Assembly: GCA_002224055.1 (NCBI GenBank)
Contig: AZLU01000051.1
Coordinates: forward strand, 124,001-188,000
Origin: Pezizomycotina sp. ARF18
Taxonomy: Eukaryota > Ascomycota
Direction of reading: 5' to 3'
DNA length: 64,000 bases
This document shows, piece after piece, positions 1-14,100 of this stretch. Each line of letters begins with the position of its first letter. Position 1 is the stretch's first letter. Under the pieces are notes generated by a model that saw nothing but the letters and a program-made list of their open reading frames with translations, searched no databases and was not told where the DNA came from. The translations under genes and the position numbers were made by a program.

Positions 1-3000
1 CGTTTTTTTTTTTTTTTTTTTTTTTACTATGCGTTTATATTACAGTTTTTCTCGCATCTACCTTATTGCATGTGTTTTCTATATCGCACTCTACTCCTTT
101 CCTTTGCATTGTATAGTGTCGCTTTCATGATGTTCAAGCCTGTATGGATTGTTGCTTATTGCCGTTCTTGCGGGTCTCCAAGGTGATGTTTCTTGTTTTC
201 ATGGACGGAGTAATTAGAGCATGGTGTGGACAGGGCAGTTTTCTTACATTTAGTACGACTTTTTCTCACGGTATATGTAATAACAATGTCACTATTGGCT
301 TTCTGGGATTCATTTCTAGTTTCTATGTTTTCAGACAAAAAGCGTTTTCCTTTCGAATACATGCCAATATCTCTATAATTTCCAGTCTCGTAAGCAGACC
401 TTTTTTATTTGTTTAAATCTTCGAGATTTCCTAAGTGTATACCTTTCCACCTCTTGAATAGGCCACTCTTGAAAACTTCGTCGCCTTTGCGCGAAGTTTA
501 GAATGACACCAGGCAAGCGATCGGTCAGTTACAATGTGTGTCTTCGATCCAAGTTTCCAGTCTCTTGAGCTATTGTATTATGAATAATACTCGTAGGCAA
601 CGGCGACCATCAAGGAACCTAAATTACAAAGCTTCCAAAAAAAAAAAGGTACTGGTTTCAAGATTGTGAAAAATGCCTTATCGATTTTATCCGTTCCTTA
701 AAAATGTCGGAATGAATAATTCTCCATAGCCATGTTGCGAGATTTTCCCTGCAAAGGGTAAGCCCAAAATTATGCACATTCGGTTCTTTAACCCCATTGG
801 CAAAAGAAAAGTGGGTAGTTGGCTTGAGACAGGAACGACTGCGTATGCGCACAGTGAAGGATTTCTTCAGCTCCTTGCCCCAAACATGGAAAAAAGGATC
901 GCCCGCCTATCGCATGTGAGATCGGCAAGCCCGTTTAATCGACTGCGAAGATATCTCGGGGTCCGATTAGCCATCCTCGGGGAATTATTTTCAATTGATT
1001 GAGTAGGCCATGGAAAAGAGTTATGCAGAAAAAATTTGATCGATAGGTTTCTTTTTTGTGCAAGGGTATTCGTATTCGCCAAAAAGTCTCTTACGGGATC
1101 AAGGCTAGGATTCTGAAGCAGTTCATCTAGAAAGAGATACGAGATACCAACGACTATACCAGTACGATCTCTATATTCATCCGCGGAGATCGAGTTCTTC
1201 CGGTTTGCCGTAGGAAACATGGCTAGCTTGGATATTAAAACCGTGGAGACACAAGGTAAACACGATATATGTTAGTGTGGATACGAACGGACAGTGTTCC
1301 CGTGGTGCCCTTTAGATATTATAGAACGTCATCGGCGGATACGTCAATCACAATCACTGGTCCACCTCAAGCCCTTTGGCACTTTGGCGTAGTTGTATCC
1401 AAAATTTATTTGTCCTTTTAGCATTCCCTAATTGAGATTCTGAGACAGTCTATTTCCAAGTGAACTCGAGCGAAAGACAATGCAGACGACTGTGGTAAGG
1501 CTATGTTAGCGGTTTTTCTTTCTTGGTCCAAACCCTGGAAAATTCCATTCACAAGTCGTTTTTAACGTCTTTTCAGCCAATGGAGTGTATTTGCGAATAT
1601 AGAAAATGCGATTAAACCTCAGCAAACGCAGTGGACGCTCGTAAAGCAATAGATCTTCATGATATCTTAAACAGATACCCAATAATAAAACTTTGTGACA
1701 CTTATAATAACGTAAAGCACAGGTTCTGGTATCGGAGGCTTAAAAATAAACTTGAAAACATCTGGGGGTCGCCTTTGTATTGCGATCGAAACGCCATATT
1801 GACGCCCCCACGTTTTTTTTCCCCACTACGATGTTTAACGAAAAATTTGCAACTGGCGGCGACTTGGCTACGGGCACCTTTACTTTAACTGCCGAACCCA
1901 CCCAAGTGCAACATACCGATATTAGCGGCTTTTTGCCTCGCGTTTCTCTTTTTGGTGAATTCGTCCCGTTCAATCAACGTCTCGTTTTGTCTTCCAGTCC
2001 CGAAGGGGTTCGGCGTTTTAATGTTTTCTCGCAAAAGTTTTGTACTTACGGATAGTTGCTCTGAGTATAAGAAGGAAAGGTGTAGTCTTAGTGGCAAGGG
2101 AATAGCCTGATCTATAATACATCCGGCCGATATATCAAATCGGCTTTCACCGTCCTAACGTTCGAGCTGTACAAGTACAGTATTAGTATTGAAATCCGGC
2201 TGATAGAAGTCGGAACTTTCTCATAGAGCACCGACGTTCGCGGAGAATCTCGATAATACGAGAAAGAAAAGCCATCGCAATTTTAAAGACATCATGGAGA
2301 AATATATGACATCGGAGGCATATCAAGCCTGATATCCGTTGTGCACTCGCCGTTTACAAAGCTATTTGGGGCTTTGGGGTTGTTATAAAGGGAACCAGAC
2401 CAGACTACAATTTATGTCCTGAACTATGACTTATGGAAACGAGAGACATGAAGGTCTCCGGTTTCTTTTTTTACGTCGCATACTTGGGCTTTTGGGTGCT
2501 CCTGAAGACACCTTTATCGCCTGCTTAGATATATCGATGATGCCCCGAAGGTTCCCCACGTTACCTTGGAAGATACTGCTCTATCCCCACGATCGATCCC
2601 TTCTCAATTCCGGCAGTGGAGTTCTTACAGCCACATACGGTGAGCTTTAAGTGAACAAACATGGAGACGATCGTTAACGTGATCGTTACATCTTTATGTC
2701 AACGGAGAGTCATGAGCAGGCATATCTTCGCAATTCTGTGTCGCTCGCTCACTGCAGACTTCAAGCATACAACGGCGCGATTTTATGGAGTGGCTTATAT
2801 ATCCGCACGAGGCCGGGGACCAATACCGGGGACACATCTATCTATCACTTCTCGGTCCGGCCTATGAAACCTCTACCGTCCCCAGAGTATCTATATTTGA
2901 TTCGAAACTGAGGGAATTCCTTGGTTAAAATAAGAAACCGACTTTGCAGTCTTGATATTTTATATCACGACAGAGATCATATCACTTCATTGCAATTGGC

Positions 3001-5450
3001 AAGAAAGAGAGCTCCGCGCCTCGTAGATTGCGTGGTCTTTTTGCTAAATCTACGATCTAAAGCGTAGTGGAGTCTGCAAGCCCGCTGATCATGTTCGTAT
3101 TGCTATTACTCACGGCGCAAGTTGACTGCTATTTCGATCCAAACAGAAACATTTTTCTTTTTGGTTCTTACTTTACGTGTAAGCCACGCTGTCAGATAAA
3201 GCTATACATTATTGGACCTTAGACGTCCGCTCATTTGAAAGGATGAGTACATATGAAATCACGGGCTGCAAAGCACATGAAGGGTACAGCTTATCTCGTA
3301 TGTCTTCGGTTTTAAGTCGTATATCTCACATTTTCGATATCATGCTTTGAAATATCTATTGGTCAAAGATTGAAGCTTCTTTGACAAGGTTCGAAATACC
3401 CCCTTTATAGCGAACTCGAATATTCCCCGAAGCTGATCAGTGTGGGGGAGAAGCGGAAGGAGTGACGGATAGACATAGTTCATGCTGAAGAGAGTAATAT
3501 CGACGCCAGTCTATGCCGATGCTTTTCACTCGGTGAGTCTATCATACACGTAACACCGCTGACGCGTACGTGCACAGACACTTTAGCATTCTTGATTACA
3601 AATTTATCTACAGTTTTTTGCTCTAGAGAACGGATTACTTGAAACGTCTATCTATTGTGCTTGTGATACTTCTGTTTTTCAATCGGAACAGCTCTTTACA
3701 AGTTCGTTTGTGAAGACAAAAGTTCACGTAGATATCCACGCCGAGAAAGTTATATTTCGGAAGATTTTAGTAGGTTGTTCCCGCACGATTATATAAATAC
3801 GTCTACAGTCTCAAAAAAAAATTTTAATACCACAATATCCTCATTTAGAAGTACGGAAAACGCCGTCTGCGAACTCCAAATCGGGAAAGAACAGTTGATA
3901 TATAGATTTCCCGATCAGATCTTCCAGGGGCTTCTAGCACCGCTCGCTTCCTTGTGGACAAGCCGAGTCCTGAATACGAACCCGAGCACCTATAAAGCTG
4001 GCGAGCGTGTTTCAATAAGAGTATTTTTTAACGAAGATTGAACTACATCAAGATCGACGGCGATCCACGGGTTGTGTGGAAGTAAGATGAACATGTCTTA
4101 GACACTTGTAGATCCACATTTTGTCTTGAGACCGCAGATTCCACGTCAAACTGCCACCTCCAGCAGCGTGCTAAGCGCTATACTTGTTTATTTAGCCAAA
4201 TATCGTTCAAATGTGGGTTTTTTGTCTCGTCTCTCCCGGATTATTAACCATTAGTCTCCCATGGATATGTTTTTCCGTATCACAGAATAATATAACCGCT
4301 GTTAATATAATGCGTCTTTTCCGGGTTAAGATCAATATCAAGGAAGGGTATTATCAAATATCCTAAGAGTATATATATAGATATATATATATAGTTCTAC
4401 CTGTTTAGGAGATGCAAACTAGAGTTATTTCGCCAAGAAATTTAACGGAGTTCTCCTTTTGTGTAACCCAACTTGTGAGCGGGTTAGGGGATCTACGGAG
4501 CTCTATTATTATGGATCCTACGGAGCCAATCGCCGCTGAAACATTTTATCGGGTGATTTAATAGCCAGGCCGATTGAAGATCGAATTGGACAAGGGCTAC
4601 TACGCCTATCAAGAGCTGACGAGCACTTTTCAAATATAATAGAGATATATCTCGGTTTCTTTCATATACGATAAATCCCTCCTATACCTCGAATTGTAGA
4701 GATATATCTAATTTTATTATGCTCGTCTCAGAAAAATCTCACCTTTTAGTGAGCGCGTTGCTCTAAAAATAAAGCTACCAACTCTTTTCAAAGCTACATA
4801 TTACTTAAGAAAGGAGTATCCTTCAAGTCCACCCATCTACGATGTTACCGCTACTTAGGAGCCCTGTTTCTTAAATATTATGAGATCGGAAGGAGATTTG
4901 CGTTCCAAACTTTTCAAATTATATAGTGAGCAAGATAAATTTCATCGAGCATGAAGAATAAAATACACAAAGTACAGGCTACGTCTGCCTTCGAAGATAT
5001 AGGATATTTAGCTAATGAGCTTACTATTACATCAATAGTGTTAATAGTAGGAAGAATGGTCAAGTTCTTTGTCTAAGACTTCAAAAACCTATAGTTTAAG
5101 TTAGATGCATGCAGAGAGATATTACGGGTATATAGGTATTTGCATATGGCGATTGTCAAGGAGAATCAGGCTTTTTAGGGATTGTAAGCCAACACGGTCT
5201 TCTTACTATATATTACCGCTGCACAGCAATTGAACCTTGTCACAGATAGGAGGCCATGTAGCTGCATCGACTTTCATCCTGAGCTACATTCACACATCAT
5301 GAATCGCTTTACCAGAGGTTTCAGGCAAGTCATACTAAATTCTGAACAGCTGAGGGTACACTTTACATTCATGAAGTAAACTGGAGACAAATCAGTCCAC
5401 CTCCAGAAGCAGCTGAAAAGGTGCTACAGGGTGCTACAAATATCGCCTCC
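1..5450. other. Gene-free left flank
   Basis: I see no recognisable gene on either strand. Open frames are short and match no family I know. The stretch opens with a 23-nt T run (positions 3-25). It contains an AT microsatellite near 4370-4393 and two copies of the palindromic word AGATATATCT near 4640 and 4700. The composition is AT-leaning with scattered CpG. It may be decayed repeat DNA, but I could not identify any element. Confidence 0.6.
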
Positions 5451-6112
5451 GTGAATGCCTACACATTAGCTGCTTGACGCTGACTTGGCCATATGGAGTG
5501 ATGATCACGCTCTTTCGAAGATATTATCAGAAGATTGTCGAGCGTCTTTATACACTCTAGGTTCATCCAGTTCACTGACGGTTTTATATACTTCATCACA
5601 TCGAGTATATTATGGGTTATTTGTTTAGAATAGAATCTGTAATATAATTCCTGGACTGCCTCGCATAGAGACCACAGGAAACCCAAGAGTAAAGATAATA
5701 ATGTACATAAGAAACAAGATGAATAAATCCCTAAATATTCTACCCAAGAAAAAGAAGAAAGCAAAGTAAAGTGAAGTTGTAGAATAAGATAAAGAAGAGG
5801 ACAAAAGAGTGAAAGGGGTGAGAAATTTCATAGATCATGAAATTAAAGGTTATATAAACGAACGTGTAGGTGAGGAGATGGAAAGTAAAGGAGAGTAGTA
5901 GTAGTAAAATACACCGAATATCGAACACCGTTTTTTTAAGGGAGAAAAATGTCAGGAGAATTTGAGAATGAAGACCTGATAATAATATAAAAACCGCTAA
6001 AAAGAAGGAAAATAAACCCCAAGCCATTGCATTCCCCGTTTACAAAAGAAAGAACGAAAAAAAAAAAAAAATTCTTTATGAAAAGAATACCTCCCCCAAA
6101 AATGCTTCAAAT
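5451..6112. other. 3' flank of the KCH gene
   Basis: This stretch lies downstream of the minus-strand KCH stop codon. It is purine-rich on the plus strand, so the minus strand reads as a pyrimidine-rich tail. The hydrophobic minus-strand open frames here are a by-product of that T-rich composition and show no family features. A short A run at about 6058-6070 precedes the stop. It probably includes the 3' UTR. Confidence 0.5.
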
Positions 6113-8508
6113 CTACCACCCCGGTCCAGATCCCGCAGTTCCCGGCCTATTTATCGGATTCTGCGGATAGTCCCACGCTGGTCCCTGCGGCCGTTGGCTA
6201 TTCGCCGTTCCGGGCCTTTGCATCGGCGGTTGTTGTGGTGGGTATCCATATCCGCCATTGTCGTAGGCGTCGTTATTATACCCATACCCACCACCTTGTT
6301 GCTGCATCGGCGGCTGCGGACTCGGCTGCCTCGGCGGTCTGTAAAACGCATTACCCTGATCGACCTCCTGCAACCTTGCCGGCATACCATTACCACGGCT
6401 CATCTGCTGCGCGCCTGGTTGCCGGTTCGAAACGCTAGGCTGGCTACGGAGACTAACCGCCGGCGAAGCGGATCGTTGGTATGGGTTTGGTTGCTGCTGT
6501 GGGTATCCTTGTGGAGCGGGCGATTGTGTCCTGAATTGTTGGCTGGGCATGTTATTCGGCGGCGGCGCGGTTCCGGAGCGCGCGGCATGTATCCTAACTC
6601 CACCCCGCTCTCCTCGTCAAATGTGCGCGTGCGGCCGGGTGGTCGATACGCTCCTGCGCCTTCGGGTTGCGGCGTGTACTGTCGCGGCGCGTACGAGCTG
6701 TTGTTGTTGTTCATGTTCGGAACCGGCGCGGTGGCGCTGCGCATCGTCGGCGGAGTGCGCGTGCGCGGTATTATGTCGCCGTCGCTGTTGTGCGGTGCTG
6801 CGACGGATCCGGCTTCCATTTCGAAAACGCGCTCGGGGAGGGTGTTCTCACGCGGTTATTGTCGAACATCTGCGGCGCTGGAGATTGCATGCGCATGGGT
6901 GCGTTAGGACCGAAAGCGGGGCCGTTTGGGCCATTGGGGCCATTGAGGCCATTGGGATTATAATTGGGACCGCGGTTATTGGACAAGCTGCGGATCGGCG
7001 GGACGGCTCCGATGGGTGTGTTGCCGCGCGGTACGGGCGATTGAACGCGCGCCGACATCGGACCGGGTGACATTGTCGTTTCAGGAAGGTAAGTCGGACC
7101 GTTACCGTTGCCGAGGAAGTCGAACGGGACGGGTCCCATGCCGGATTGGTCGGCGTTGAACGGCGTGTTTTGGCGGGAGTATGGGGCCGCCGTGCTGCTC
7201 GTCCCCGCCCGGTTTAATAATGGTCGCTCATCGCCACGTCCATAGCCCATACCACCGTAACCGTCGTAGATACCGAGACGTCGGTGAACGATGTGCTAGA
7301 TCTGCTTCCGGGACCCGGTCTTCCGCTGGATACGGAGTTTTGATACACGTTGGCAGGGATCTTGAGGTCCGGAAGCATGGGTCGCTGGCTGGAGAAACTG
7401 GCGACGGAAGCGTTGCTGTTCTGCAGGAAAGGCGGGTTGGCCTCTAATACTGGCAGCGTCGGCTTCGGCATGTTGTTTCCTTGCTTCTCGTTCTTCATCC
7501 GTTCCTCGGACTCCTTGGCCAGTATCTTCTTATGCTTCTTGGTGACAATGCCGCGGAGACGCTTGTCGATCTTTTCCCTGCAGTAACCCGAGAGGCTCAT
7601 ACCCGGAGGGATGTGGTGCCAGAGGAACAACATCCATAACACGGAAGCGAGGATAAGGCGGAGAACGGAGAAGACCCAGATCACGAGCGTGAACAGCATA
7701 GAGCAGAGGATGACGGCCTGCGTCGTGGACTCTTGCTCGAGCTGCTTGATGTTTAACAGGAACTGGCTGAAGCCATTCTTGTTGACGCCAGGATGAGTTT
7801 GGCCTGGAGCACGGCGTACAACGTTATGCCGTTGAGAACTTGTCTCGGACCGTCGGTGAAGATTATACGGGCCCAACCTATACAACCATTAACAAATCAT
7901 CTACTTCGGAAAAAGTATTTGACGACAGAACATATAACATACCCTTGAACGCGAAGTAGCTGAACAGCATCACGTAGTCCGCCCCGTGCTTACTCTTCGT
8001 CAGAGCCGCGAAGACAAGAAACCGCTTCCAACCCTGACCGCCGAACGACCACCACCTCTGCGCTATAATATTTAAATAACCCCTGCTGATGCTCCTGCTC
8101 CTGATAACCCTGATCGCCCGTACAAGTTCAAAAGCTAGTAGGACGAAGGAGCCGATGATGCACCCGCGAAGATCCACTTGGAGTATTTGAACGGTATCGC
8201 GGGCTTGACCTTCGACGACCAGCGGTTGAAGATGAGCAGGTTCACGGCGGTGTACGTGTCGGCGACATAGCCCGCTATCGATGTTACGATGCCGATGAAG
8301 AAGAAGGCGTAGGCGCCTTGCGACAGGCCGCAGGAGCGTGATTTGAAGTTTTCGAGGTTCTTAAAAAAAAAAAAAAAAAGGTCAGTGACATTCTTGAGTC
8401 TCAAGACATTGTCATAGCGGGGTGTGATTTTCGGTAAACGCACGATGTATTCCCATTTCTGCTCGGCGCGACGTATTCGTCTTTCCCTCTATCGCCGCAG
8501 CAGCCCAT
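6113..8508 (-). CDS. KCH-type low-affinity potassium channel/transporter
   Basis: This is a fungal plasma-membrane K+ transporter of the Kch1/Prm6 family, which carries K+ influx linked to calcium signalling in yeast. The start MGCCGDRGKDEYVAP at 8508 fits the family N-terminus. Exon 1 is 8444-8508; a GT-AG intron at 8360-8443 leads into NLENFKSRSC; a second intron, 7878-7942, splits KG|WARII. Diagnostic blocks are VADTYTAVNLLIFNRWSSK, KWIFAG, ELVRAIRVIRS, GWKRFLVFAALTKSKHGADY, TDGPRQVLNGITLYAVL and TQAVILCSMLFTLVIWVFS, followed by the YCREKIDKRL helix. Several membrane segments lie in the first half. The C-terminal tail is long and low-complexity (P, Q, N, G), with RSASP and RPGTA motifs that suggest phosphorylation. 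About six one-base frameshifts interrupt the locus (near 8470, 8168, 7785, 7250, 6810 and 6555); those I resolved are missing bases. The family assignment is secure. Whether the gene works as sequenced is not. Confidence 0.9.
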
Positions 8509-10500
8509 GATTGTCAGGAATGGAAGAGGCTAGTAATCCGCCTCTTCGATCTTTGGTTTCGTTGATTGTTGTCTCTCCTCTTGTATTATTTTCTCCCTTG
8601 AAATTTGATGTTGTAGATGGTGGTAGAAAAATTTTCCAACGAGCACGTTTTCGACCCCAGAGTGATTCAGAGCAAAAGTTTCTAGAACTCCCTCAATCCA
8701 CTAAGCCCTAATACTTCCTCTCTGGATTCGTGATTGCCGATTTTGAAGAACTGTCGAGAAACGTATATTATCGTCGTTCGGGAAAAAGTTCGTGATTTCC
8801 TCTTGTCGAAGAAAGCCAATCCCACAAAATTCGGTATAAAATCAATTACTACTATTCCCTCGACTATTTCCCGTCTAAATTCGATCCGAAGTTTGGAAAA
8901 GATAACAAAAAAAGCACCAAGAAAATACACACAGGTCCAGCTGTGTCCTCCCTTGGGTGATTGTTAATAAATGAGCGTGATTGTCGGATCGATGGTATAT
9001 GATATAGTTGAAACCCCAGGGGTTGGAAAAGCTCGATAGTGCCTAAAATGAGTGTCGGTGATAAATTTTGTTGGCCGATGGAATTATTTTTCAGCCATAA
9101 ATTATTATTACTGCTGCAAGAACAGTTGTTGACTCGAGTCTCCTAAGGAATGAGCGGACAAGGGCAGGAATATCAACGATCTAAACCAGTCGGAAGTATG
9201 ATCGAGCCCTTGAGATAATAATAATAATAATAAAAAAATAAAAAAAACAAAAGAAAGACTTAGAATCTGTTCCTTCGAGAAGGCATCTGTGTTTTTGATT
9301 GCTGTTTTGCCGCCTTATTGTTGGCTACGAACGAAGCAAAACCTGTGAGATTTAATTTGATTTAAGAGAAAAAAAAAAAAAAAAAAAAAAAGAAAAGGAA
9401 GAAAAGAAAGAAAAGTGGGAGGGGAAATTTTATTTAATTTTATTTAATCTGGAGAGAGCAAGAGATACAAATATAATAAGCAACAAAATATCAAATAATT
9501 TTATTTTATTTGCTATTGGGAGATCCCCCCCTTCGTCTCAGACGGCCAGAACCAGAAGGAAGACGGTGAGAGAAAGAGGAAATGAGTGGAGAGGAACGAA
9601 AGATGATAGTAAAGTAACCAGCGAACGGCGGGCAGTTGCCAGTGAACATGAGGGGAGAACAGATAAGAACCAGGAAAAAGAAAAGAGACATTCGAGTGTG
9701 GGAGGGAGGGAAAGGCTGCAATTGGCTGACCCCTGACAGAACTGCAAGTTGAACCCCTTTCTCGGCGAAGGGGTCGGAATACCGGCCACTAAATAGTGTT
9801 AGCACGAACATACAGGTACTATAGTATAACTCGAGGAGTATCATGGAGAGATACAAGTTCAATAGTTCTAGTTTTCTCAGTGTAAGGAAAGATATAAGAA
9901 GTGATCATGGCTGGCGTCACTATCTAGATATCTATATGGTATATGTCCTTATGGTTCTGAATAGAGGCACGTTGTTGTTCAATTGCTTTCGTAAGTTTTG
10001 CACGATGAAGGACTTCAGATCGTTAACAAGATACTTCTTGGTGCTTTTTTTTTTTGCTCAATTGCGTATATGTAAGACAGTCAGGTTACAGCTTTGATGT
10101 CATTCTCAATTCTGAGGCTTCGGATAATTCCTCATTGTGTTTTCTCAACAATGCAGCACATTGACTGATCTAATCGGTAAGCTCGCATGTAATTGCGATT
10201 TCATATCAAAAAAAAAAAAAAAAAAAAGAGAACTCGTGTCCATGACCATATGGAGCTGCGGAGTTGCAACTTGCAATCAAAACTTAAAGCGTTTAAGAGC
10301 TCTGAGAATCGTAGAGTCTGGTCAATTGAGAATAAAATACTAAGAAAAACAACAGTGAAACATGGCGCTCTCGTGGAAGTATAACATCCAACTGTCGGTA
10401 AGTTCCAGAGCGGTTGACCAGGGAAAAAAAAAAACAGACAGCAAGGGTAGATTTTTTTGAGATCCAGGGATAAACCATCCGTACGTTGCCTATCTTGCAG
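8509..10500. other. Upstream region of the KCH gene
   Basis: This is likely the promoter and 5' leader of the KCH gene, followed by gene-free DNA. It contains an ATA-type microsatellite near 9217-9235, long A runs near 9368-9391 and 10207-10226, and purine-rich tracts. A minus-strand open frame at 9506-9862 has no family features, and I treat it as non-coding. Confidence 0.5.
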
Positions 10501-10943
10501 GGAGACGGGCTTAAGAAAACCCCTCGCTCAAATCAACCGACTCGAGGCTGACTCTTGGTGTACCCATACATTAAATAAGCCTTGACATATCTGTTGGCTT
10601 GGTTTTTATTCCATGCGAGCGTTATTTTCCTACTGTTGCAATTCGGAATATCGGAGGGAGGCGCACATGCAAAATAAGCAATTGCAACTGACCTAGGCCA
10701 AGATTAAAGCCAATGGGGAAAAAAAATCTTTCGGCCACAGAAACGCAAACGATATCGATAAACCAGGTTTGGTGTGAGAACATCTCAAGTTTGAACAGCG
10801 ATCCATTCCTTTAGGCGAAGGTCCGACCGTGAAAATTTGAAATTTATTAAAACTGATAGTCCAAGGGCCTTCAGAGACTCAAAGCTCATGGAACAAGGCA
10901 AATATGCACGAAAGGCGCCGGGTAACCGAAAACGGCAAAAATT

Positions 10944-11147
10944 ATGTATTGCGTCGACGTCGCGCTTTCCTTTTATATTCTAGTTTCTATTCTGGTTGTG
11001 TTGGTAACTTTCTCTATTCTTTTCTTCAGAAAGCTTAGGCAAGAGATGTTTCTTCAAATGCAAGCCCGGCGCCTCGCTTTCGAGATCGATTGTATGGGCC
11101 TCCAAGAAGGCGTTAAATCTTTGTCAACGAACCGGTTAAACTTCTAA
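10944..11147 (+). CDS. Possible small membrane peptide (unrecognised)
   Basis: This 67-codon open frame has a strongly hydrophobic N-terminal half (residues about 7-30, rich in V, L, I and F), then a basic and polar tail beginning FRKLRQEM. That is the layout of a small single-pass membrane or signal-anchor protein. A long T run follows about 40 bp after the stop. I do not recognise it, and it stands alone in a gene-free region. It could easily be a chance open frame, and no intron or neighbour supports it. Confidence 0.15.
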   Translation: MYCVDVALSFYILVSILVVLVTFSILFFRKLRQEMFLQMQARRLAFEIDCMGLQEGVKSLSTNRLNF

Positions 11148-14100
11148 TAAGAACAATAAATACTTCGCGCCCTCTCTTTTTCCACCGGGTTTTTTTTTTT
11201 TTTTTTTTTTTTTTCAATTTCTTCTATTTCGCAGTTTCCATATACAGTCGCGCGGGTGTGTGTGCTTCGTCACACACTTTTAACCGTTGTCGATTGGAGA
11301 GGCGTGTCTTGGTATCTGTTCCGCTAGCGTTTCAGCTCCTTGTTCTTGGCAGGCGATACTTGGGTATCCGATGTCAGAGACAGGCACCAGCAAGCACCAA
11401 GCACACCTGTACTGCATTCTATTCGTTACAGCTTTTAAGGCGCGAAATTCTTTTTTGTATGCTCCAGCTCTTGCGGAATAAACGTGTTTGGCGTGGTGAA
11501 GAATTTTGTAATGAAGAAGTTATTTTGAGCCTTACGGGTTTTGTACTCCGCGTTCCACTAAGCTCTTTCCAGAGAATCTTTTTCAAATATAGATATTGGT
11601 GCTCCACTGGCTCTGGTGTTTACACGAGACGCGGGCAGGGTTCCCGTTTTGGATGTCAGATCTAGATAGGTTTGCCCTCTGCTTCACGGAACAAGTTTCT
11701 GTGACACCCGCGAGAAAAAAAATTCTGTAGGTATTACAGCCCAATAAGAATGCGACATGACAGAGAATCTCTGTTCGATCGTTACCAATTGAGGCTCGCA
11801 AGCGTCATACAGTATACCGTTTTGTGCTCCCATCAGTCGTAAATATTCCACAAACATTAACGTAAAGACCCCCGATTCGCAGATAGAAATTCTGCTCGTG
11901 AACGCCATTTTTTGTTCTGGTTCTCGACATTACCAGTATACTTCGCACGCTAAAAGGAAACGGTTATTCATGGAGAGACTCCTAAAATAACAGCATTACC
12001 ATGTAAATGCGAGATCGTTTTGATAAATGGGAAATTTCGTCGATCGCAGAGTTGATTTTAGAATAGATTAACCGCTGCCCGGTGCAGTGGTTGAGTGGGC
12101 ATAAATTTATAAACCCTGAGGGATGAGGGCGTTAGCGCTGGTTTTTGTCAAACAGTGTAACACCTTGAATCCTCGATTACTATTATTATTACATTAAAAT
12201 TATACAGATTTCCGCGAACGTTTATCAGAAGAATTTGCGATTCTATTTCTAGTTATTCTTTTCATCTGCCTGAAAGGAATCCAAGGAGATATCAACGCCA
12301 AAAACAATAAATTACAAACTGCAAATATCTCACCTGCAGTAACTCCAACCGGCTCGTGCGCACGGTCGTATCGTTATAATATAGCTAATTGACCAGGATG
12401 GAATGGTCACGTTTACGAAACATTCCCCATCCCGGCGCTCCGAATGTTGGGAGCGTCAGGCAAATACTTTGAAACGACCAGCATGGTGAACACGCCCAAA
12501 CGTTGCTATTACGAGATTTGAGCCTATTACAACAATCCACGGGCAGAACCTCGAACAAAATATTTCGTGCATTCTAAAAAAATAACAAGAAAGGAAAAGA
12601 ATAGACTGAACTAGATTTAAAAGTTTCATTATATCATTTTTACACCGTTGAGGCGAGCTTCACAAAGTTGTCAGCACAAGTTTAGCTCGTATTGTAACCC
12701 GTCGCCGTGATTATTTCGTAATTGTTAACGTTTGGAATACTATATTGTGAGTAGAAACGATTTGTTGCTCAGACTGGACGTGGATAGACCTCATTATCAA
12801 ATTCGATAATATGGCGGGGACGGAAGGAATCGCAGTTTAATGGTAGTTAAATTGGAATATCCAATTTGAGAACCTTCCTTTTAGTGGAGAATCTGAAAAA
12901 CCTACGAACAGCGGTCATGACTGTCGTTATATCATCTTTCTGCGCAAAAGCTTCGCGAGATCGATGGATGAATGGCAGGTGCATTTGCGCACTTGAAATG
13001 TTTAGAGGCTAATTTACTTTTGTTACTATGGTAGTTTCATTGTCCAATTGCTCACTGGTTTATCGTTTTGCCTGATGTGAATGGGCTACTCGAAAGTGGA
13101 TAGATCTGGCTTTTTATCGTGGTCGGTTGGGCATCTGCAGCAAGAGGTGATTTGCCATCGAATGTTTGGCTCGGCTTCTCTTTCTTCTGTGTAATAAGTA
13201 AGTCTCAATACATTTCCCCTAAATCTCCAAATGCTTTTGTATGGAGCTCACTGGCCGCGCGCGCCTTGACATGATATCCGAGACCATTACGTTAAGATGT
13301 TTGAGTTATTACAAAGCGGCAACTTATTTCTAATAACTGTCCTTCGTCTTTGGCCGCAATATTCAGTATTGGCCAGAGTCAGTAGAACCGTATACGCAAT
13401 TGTATATTGTCTACTTTGATGTAGATACTCGGTTACTCTTTGTTTTCTTAAATGAAGCCTTGCTCTGTGAGACTTATGCATCATACAGATCCTGTCGCCG
13501 AAGAATTGTCCAATGTTTTTTGCAGTTTTATCACATGTGTGTTCAAGGCAATCACAAGTCGGTCAGGTATAGCTTTTCTCTATGGAAACTGCGAGAATTT
13601 TGTCTACATGGAGTCGTTATTTTGACTATGACATAAGAAAATTGATGATGGGTTTCAATTGGCTGTGCGTATTCGAAGGCGGCAGTATGTACAGGCGAAA
13701 CCGATAGATTCCCTCTATAATAAGCCGTTAGAAGATTTCGATACACGCCAGGACGAGAAGGTTACACAATACTATACAACCAAGGCTACTTCCTCAACTT
13801 GTGTATCCCAGTTTAGCTTCCGGTTTCTCAAGAGGAATCCAACTCCTAACTCTTTCTTGAATGCGTTTTTAATGACCGAAGAATGTATGCGAATGTGGTT
13901 AAAGATCTTCCGTGTTCAAATGCAGCAACTTGCTAATATCAGTTTGTGGCCCTGCTGGATTTTTTTGATCAAACCCAGTGACAAAGTCTTCATAGTTCCA
14001 CTTCAAACCATCTCTACGCGATACTCCACGGATTGAAGGTATAATAGCCCAGAGATTAAGCATAGCGCGACTTGTATTATAGCTTTGGATCGCTCTCTCT

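Noticed and set aside
5459-6027. Hydrophobic minus-strand frames that look like membrane proteins
   Set aside because: They come from T-rich minus-strand composition downstream of a gene; the F- and L-rich content is not patterned into defined helices and no family fits.
6194-7070. Long plus-strand open frames of 237 and 173 codons
   Set aside because: They are antisense shadows of the KCH C-terminal tail; their R-, V-, C- and A-rich composition mirrors the P/Q/N codons of the real minus-strand gene.
12070-12140. Possible tRNA-derived SINE head (GCAGTGGTTGAGTGGG)
   Set aside because: The A-box resemblance is partial, and no B box lies at a suitable distance.
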